Origin: Anas platyrhynchos
Lineage: Eukaryota > Chordata > Aves > Anseriformes > Anatidae
Direction of reading: 5' to 3'
Length of the DNA stretch: 64,000 nt
NCBI RefSeq assembly: GCF_047663525.1
Contig: NC_092600.1
Location: 7,087,501-7,151,500, forward strand
Below the pieces are notes generated by a model. It was given only the letters and a program-made list of their open reading frames with translations. It was not told where the DNA came from and did not search any database. Each line of letters opens with the position of its first letter. The first letter of the stretch is position 1. Of the stretch, positions 63,086-64,000 are shown in pieces. The position numbers and the translations under genes are program-made.

Positions 63086-64000
63086 GTTTCTCCTTCGTGT
63101 GGGTAGTGACAGAAGAAGAAACATTCTCTCTGAGTGAGAGACAGCACTGTGATATCTGCCAAACATGCCAGGTAGCAGCATGTCTTGGCTGTGTGAGCAG
63201 CACACCTGATGGATGCTCAAACACAGCCCCTGTAAAAACAGGCAAGTTGGGTTTTGCCAGGCAGTGCTGCCCCTCGCTGTGTCAAATGCTCCCTGCAAGA
63301 GAAAATCCTCAAGCAATGGATTAAAAAGCAGTGAGAGCTCATCAGAATCTGAACACATAATTTCGAGGTAAATAAAATCTTGTTGTAGGGGGAGTGGATG
63401 AATTTGTGTGGGCTGTGAGAAAGGCAGACTTCACTCTCACCATCATGGGGCGGGGGTTGAGTTCATGTAACCATTGCTTATTCTGCCATTTTGAGTTCTT
63501 GACTGATGACTTCCTGATGTCTGTAGCTCCTAGCAATATCTGTTGGCTTTTAAATGCCTGAACCTCCTACTTTCATCTACGTATCTGACCTGTCTGCTTC
63601 AGTCTGGGAGTGAACCCAAACTTTTCTTGTCATGAAATCCCAGGATTTCTTATTTAAGTGTGTGTAGTTTTAGAGTATTTTTATTGAGAATACTGAAGAA
63701 AGAAATAGCTGGTGCACAGGACCTGTGTAAGCAGGCAGAGGTTCTGTTGGCAGAACCACCTGTGAAAGCGGTCAGTCCTTGCTGTAACACTTAAGGAATG
63801 AGGCAGCAGAGCTTTAAATGAACTGGATGTGCCCTTGCTGGAGGTGCAAACTCCATGGTTGTCGCTGGCCAGGAACAGATGAGAGCGATGGCATCCCTGG
63901 GAAATGGAGCACCAGTCTTTAAGTGGTCTGTGCCGCCACCTGAAGCCCTGCATCCTGGGCACCCACCAACAGCAGTGTGCCATGGACCGAAGGCACCAGC
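63086..64000. other. Right-edge sequence, no supported gene
   Basis: Apart from the upward extension of the open frame described at 62986-63085, I see no recognised gene or repeat. The last 300 bp are somewhat more GC-rich and open on the minus strand (63983-63681), but the predicted peptide is not recognisable. Confidence 0.4.

Overview
This window reads as vertebrate nuclear DNA, most likely from a bird. The genes have many exons with GT-AG introns, and two promoters sit in CpG islands. The dispersed repeats are CR1-type LINE fragments, the main repeat family of birds (also found in turtles and crocodilians). The gene order FAXDC2 - CNOT8 - GEMIN5 - MRPL22 is that of human chromosome 5q33.2; in chicken I would expect chromosome 13. 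All gene models below were built by joining exons by hand, checking splice sites and codon phase at each junction.

Layout: (1) About 1-6061, minus strand: the first six coding exons of FAXDC2, a sterol-desaturase-type membrane hydroxylase; the 3' exons lie beyond the left edge. (2) 6062 to about 11.85 kb: an apparent 5'UTR intron of FAXDC2 holding old CR1 pieces. (3) About 11.85-12.78 kb: a CpG island that probably serves FAXDC2 (leftward) and CNOT8 (rightward), with perfect NRF1, TCTCGCGAGA and ETS-like motifs. (4) 12,999-16,939, plus: complete CNOT8, 292 aa, with all DEDD nuclease residues. (5) About 18.1-19.3 kb: tail-to-tail gap. (6) 19,792-38,515, minus: complete GEMIN5, 28 coding exons, 1532 aa. 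(7) 38,516-38,625: a 110-bp interval separating the GEMIN5 and MRPL22 start codons. (8) 38,626-45,050, plus: complete MRPL22, seven coding exons, 211 aa. (9) 45.1-64 kb: mostly gene-free AT-rich DNA with a CR1 copy, low-complexity tracts, one perfect 22-bp inverted repeat, and one possible signal-peptide exon on the minus strand near 63 kb.

The genes do not form a pathway, but three are general gene-expression factors: CNOT8 removes mRNA poly(A) tails, GEMIN5 recognises snRNAs for Sm-core assembly and regulates translation, and MRPL22 is a mitochondrial ribosomal protein. They are arranged as two head-to-head pairs (FAXDC2/CNOT8 and GEMIN5/MRPL22) joined tail-to-tail.

I found no clear new biological system. 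The items most worth checking are the hairpin at 46,172-46,221, the possible secreted-protein exon at 62,986-63,085, and the two compact divergent promoters.
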